From: Bacteroidota bacterium
GTDB taxonomy: Bacteria > Bacteroidota > Ignavibacteria > Palsa-1295
DNA: 63,391 nucleotides
Assembly (NCBI GenBank): GCA_021324685.1
Contig: JAJPIQ010000054.1
Span: forward strand, 1 to 63,391
Reading direction: 5' to 3'
How positions within the stretch are numbered: position 1 is the first letter of the stretch; every line of letters begins with the position of its first letter. Made by a program: the position numbers and the translations under genes. Below, in pieces: positions 61,383-63,391 of the stretch. The notes beneath the pieces are model-generated. The model saw only the letters and a program-made list of their open reading frames with translations, did not search any database and had not been told where the DNA came from.

Positions 61383-61778
61383 TTATTTAATGGTTACATC
61401 ATACGCAAATTGGGCAATTGCAACTAAGGGCAGCGAAAGACCACAATATAGACCCAAATAGGTCTTTGGTATTATCCCACTTAGTAAAAGTGCGGAACTC
61501 AGAATTAAGATACCAAGCCCCGCACCGGCCAAGGAATAACCGAGGGAACCCTCTCTTAAATCTAATAACTCAGAAGAAAAATAAATTGCGCGCGCGTAGA
61601 GGTTATTTAAAAGCGCATGCCAAAGTTCAACGCGAGTGACTTTTCTCCATTCACAGACGGTATCAGATACATTCCCTGGTCCGAGTTGTGATCTTTTGGA
61701 CGCGGATGCAAAAAGATATTGTACCACAACGAGGTGATTGCTGCGGGAACCACGCCAAGCGCGAGATACTCCGGCCAA
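61383..61778 (-). CDS. possible small membrane protein (doubtful start)
   Basis: The last 75 codons of this frame, downstream of the neighbouring gene's stop at 61607, encode two strong hydrophobic helices (SLAGAGLGILILSSALLLSG and CGLSLPLVAIAQFAYD). The upstream half overlaps the neighbour and looks like a shadow, and no ATG, GTG or TTG is well placed after the neighbour ends. It may be a real small gene with an unusual start, or chance hydrophobicity. Confidence 0.3.
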   Translation of the reverse strand: MAGVSRAWRGSRSNHLVVVQYLFASASKRSQLGPGNVSDTVCEWRKVTRVELWHALLNNLYARAIYFSSELLDLREGSLGYSLAGAGLGILILSSALLLSGIIPKTYLGLYCGLSLPLVAIAQFAYDVTIK

Positions 61779-62218
61779 TAAAACTTATTCAGATTCAAAA
61801 CATGAGTGAACCCGTATGATGCACCGTATACAGCGATGGAAGTCACCTGAGATAGGAAACCAATCCAGACAGTATTCCAAGCGTTGGCGTCACACCCCGA
61901 CGTCCAATTTGCTATAGGGGCCAAAGACAGCATGTATAACAGGAGCGTTGGTGCGATTAGAGCAGCAGAGGCATTTTGCTGTGGAAGAGTATCGTCGAAA
62001 ATAACTCGGGAACTTTCATATTCGAGGACGCCTACAACTAGAGATGAAGTTGCAATCTCAAGCGGAATCGAAGGTTGGCAATTGCAGGCAGTATCGGACG
62101 CTCGTTTTACGGAATCAGACGATGGCGAAGCTGCAAAAGCGATCGAATGAAAAACAGTGAACGACCCCAGCAGGAGGAAGATCAAGGCCGTCGCTCGCAG
62201 TGCCATTCGAGAATGCAT
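61607..62218 (-). CDS. exported or membrane protein of unknown function
   Basis: The 203-residue product has a signal peptide (IFLLLGSFTVFHSIAFAA). Three moderately hydrophobic stretches follow, such as LIAPTLLLYMLSLAPI and YLALGVVPAAITSLWYNIFL. The C-terminus LALNFGMRF ends in Phe with alternating hydrophobic residues, as in an outer-membrane beta-signal. The gene is alone and convergent with hemF. No family is recognised. Confidence 0.6.
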   Translation of the reverse strand: MHSRMALRATALIFLLLGSFTVFHSIAFAASPSSDSVKRASDTACNCQPSIPLEIATSSLVVGVLEYESSRVIFDDTLPQQNASAALIAPTLLLYMLSLAPIANWTSGCDANAWNTVWIGFLSQVTSIAVYGASYGFTHVLNLNKFYWPEYLALGVVPAAITSLWYNIFLHPRPKDHNSDQGMYLIPSVNGEKSLALNFGMRF

Positions 62219-62802
62219 CGAACTTCAATTTACGACGCAAGGCTTTCGGTTAAATGAAATCATCTGTTTGCCGGACTTCAGCACCCAGCCTTGCAATAGT
62301 GTCGCGTGCCGGGAAGCGCTGCTTCCCGGCCATGGAAGCAGCGCTTCCATGCACACAAAAACAATTAGATTGGTTATGCAGGAAAGGATCATCGGTTTTA
62401 ACTCCTCCCAAAAGCGACCCTGATGCAATCAACATATTGCACAATTCAAAGAGTGAGTATGCTCAATAACTTTTGATGGTGCATTGCAACCCTGATCATT
62501 TCATCTTCGCCTTCGCGTATACAATACGGCGGGGTGTAGATGGTGGAATTAACCTTTTATTTTAATTCGTGCGTTGATAACCATCACGAGCCGCTCCTGG
62601 AAAAACATGCGTAACGGCGAGATAAAATCCTCGTTTCATCGGAACCGCCCTGAGGCAGCCTGAGTTTTGACCCGCCGAGAACAGTGCCGGGAGAGTGCCG
62701 AGAAAAGGTCTTAAGATTAAGATACGCACTTAGCACAATTACACCAGGCACTGAGCAGTATTAACAAAGCGCTGAGCGCTTAATACTTAGCACCGACAAC
62801 CA
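62219..62802. other. intergenic 584 bp between the exported protein gene and tRNA-Leu
   Basis: No protein gene is supported. The stretch contains the REP-like hairpin at 62306-62354. Just before the tRNA it also holds a crowded block (62755-62788) in which AGTATTAA and an interrupted AATACT flank two copies of AGCGCT, forming an imperfect palindrome. The tRNA promoter must lie here but no clear element was found. Confidence 0.5.
62306..62354. repeat. REP-like hairpin, second copy of the family
   Basis: GGAAGCGCTGCTTCC (62312-62326) pairs with GGAAGCAGCGCTTCC (62334-62348) over 15 bases with a 7-base loop; outer GTGC (62306-62309) pairs with GCAC (62351-62354). The stem core GAAGCAG-CGCTT is close to that of the hairpin at 49341 (GAAGCAGGCGCTT). 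Confidence 0.7.
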
Positions 62803-62884
62803 GCGGGAGTGGCGAAATTGGCAGACGCACTACTTTGAGGTGGTAGCGCCGCGAGGCATGGGGGTTCAAGTCCCCCCTCCCGCA
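62803..62884 (+). tRNA. tRNA-Leu (anticodon GAG)
   Basis: An 82-base cloverleaf: acceptor GCGGGAG (62803-62809) pairs with CTCCCGC (62877-62883), discriminator A at 62884. The anticodon stem CTACT/GGTAG encloses the 7-base loop TTGAGGT, so the anticodon is GAG, reading CUC and CUU. The T arm is GGGGG-TTCAAGT-CCCCC. A medium-length variable arm (GCC...GGC) fits a class II leucine tRNA. The CCA end is not encoded. Confidence 0.95.
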
Positions 62885-62908
62885 CAGACACCAGGTAACG
62901 ACAAGAAT

Positions 62909-62948
62909 GAAGTACGAATTATCGGATAATTCGTACTTCTTTTTTTTT
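62909..62948 (+). terminator. strong Rho-independent terminator after tRNA-Leu
   Basis: GAAGTACGAATT (62909-62920) pairs with AATTCGTACTTC (62928-62939) over 12 bases around a 7-base loop, followed by a run of nine or more T. It lies 25 bases after the tRNA and also faces the 3' end of the DinB-like gene. Confidence 0.95.
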
Positions 62949-62983
62949 CTGCTATCGGATGTTCGGAGTTATCGGGTTTGCCG

Positions 62984-63391
62984 CTATCTGGTCTTTGGAA
63001 TAGATAGTGTTTTCCATTCGGCCGCTTTTCGGTGCTTGCCGATATAGACGATCTGTCCCGTATGATACGCAAAATGGCCGAGTGCCCGGAGCAGCGCTTC
63101 CATGACCGTATGGGACTCTCCCCGGATAAATACTTCCCGCCCTAAATCGCCTTCATCGAGCGGCCGTACGGCGGCAAAAACGCATTCCCAGCCTTCGCTC
63201 CACATTCGTTTCAGGTCCGGCAGCCGAAGTTCGTGTTCGATGAATTCCTCGTCCCGGTCCCGCGTCGGTTTTTCGCCATCGGTGGTGAGGAAATCGGTGA
63301 ACCGGGAGAGCATATTCCCGTGAAGGTGCTGTACGATAATGGCGATGGAATTCGATTCCGGATCGGGGACCCAATGGACGTCCTCGTCGGA
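62984..63391 (-). CDS. DinB-fold protein, DUF1572-like (5' end beyond window)
   Basis: The reverse frame is open from the window edge to 62984, 135 codons. It reads DEDVHWVPDPESNSIAIIVQ then HLHGNMLSRFTDFLTTDG, and ends HFAYHTGQIVYIGKHRKA. The His triad (QHLHGN and HxxYHxGQ) is the metal site of the DinB/YfiT fold. DUF1572 proteins are small, cytoplasmic and of unknown function, perhaps thiol-S-transferase-like. The N-terminus is outside the window. Confidence 0.85.
   Translation of the reverse strand, partial: SDEDVHWVPDPESNSIAIIVQHLHGNMLSRFTDFLTTDGEKPTRDRDEEFIEHELRLPDLKRMWSEGWECVFAAVRPLDEGDLGREVFIRGESHTVMEALLRALGHFAYHTGQIVYIGKHRKAAEWKTLSIPKTR

Noticed and set aside
61383-62218. A frameshifted single gene joining the two overlapping minus-strand frames
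   Set aside because: The upstream frame ends in LALNFGMRF, a natural outer-membrane-type terminus, so there is no need for a frameshift.

Overview
The window reads as a chromosomal segment of an aerobic, Gram-negative bacterium of the Bacteroidota/Chlorobiota (FCB) assemblage. Sequence-level reasons: several secreted proteins end in type IX secretion sorting domains (for example FPNPF near the end of the 31361-33397 product), a GWxTD-type domain protein is present, three upstream regions carry the Bacteroidota promoter shape TTG-N20/21-TAnnTTTG, Shine-Dalgarno motifs are mostly weak, and outer-membrane lipoproteins are common. DivIVA, choice-of-anchor-D repeats and eukaryote-like IleS fit a deep lineage such as Kapaibacteria or Ignavibacteria, but that placement is inference. 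Aerobic life is supported by O2-dependent HemF, NuoE/NuoF and an F-type ATP synthase whose c subunit looks proton-type.

Layout. 1-9150: a tandem PspC protein and 5-formyl-THF cyclo-ligase, a secreted choice-of-anchor-D protein, then a forward operon of a lipoprotein, a LolC/E-type permease that seems to start at AUC, and three oxidised-guanine repair genes (MutT-like, MutY-like, Ogg2-like), followed by a radical SAM protein and an EVE protein. 9173-17439 (minus): the conserved cluster yggS-divIVA-[GT2]-ileS-traR/dksA-lspA-rluD. 18139-28584 (minus): nuoE, nuoF, then atpZ-like, atpI-like, atpB, atpE, atpF, atpH, an unknown exported protein, atpA, a GWxTD-type protein and atpG; atpD and atpC are not in the window.

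28690-35154 is an accessory stretch that looks AT-richer by eye: a small secreted protein, an orphan HTH protein, a tail-fibre-like protein, a BNR-repeat T9SS cargo and a SASA-type esterase. 35151-40737 holds valS (with a repeat-rich in-frame insertion), an MgtC-like protein, a GT4 glycosyltransferase and an SRPBCC protein. 40939-42550 is a small stress module (QN-rich peptide, KGG protein, short basic ORF, YciF-like ferritin fold). 42640-44526 encodes a SLOG-like domain fused to a four-helix SLATT-like membrane region, the best candidate here for an uncharacterised defence or signalling protein. 44830-49337 holds a BaiN-type flavoprotein, a lipoprotein, a GNAT acetyltransferase, a DUF4139 protein and two tiny paralogous membrane proteins.

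49967-52866 starts an exopolysaccharide locus (GT4 and polyprenyl-phosphate glycosylphosphotransferase). It is followed by asd, an MFS transporter and a tightly packed haem operon (hemX/ccsA-like, hemA, hemC, hemD, hemE, hemF) whose last genes overlap by 1-4 bases. The right end holds an unknown exported protein, a REP-like hairpin, tRNA-Leu(GAG) with a strong terminator, and a truncated DinB-fold gene.

Short local tandem duplications recur: across stop codons (4254, 44819, 52852), inside mutY (6721), in the GWxTD gene (20111) and between atpE and atpF (23792). No rRNA, CRISPR array, insertion sequence or prophage was seen.
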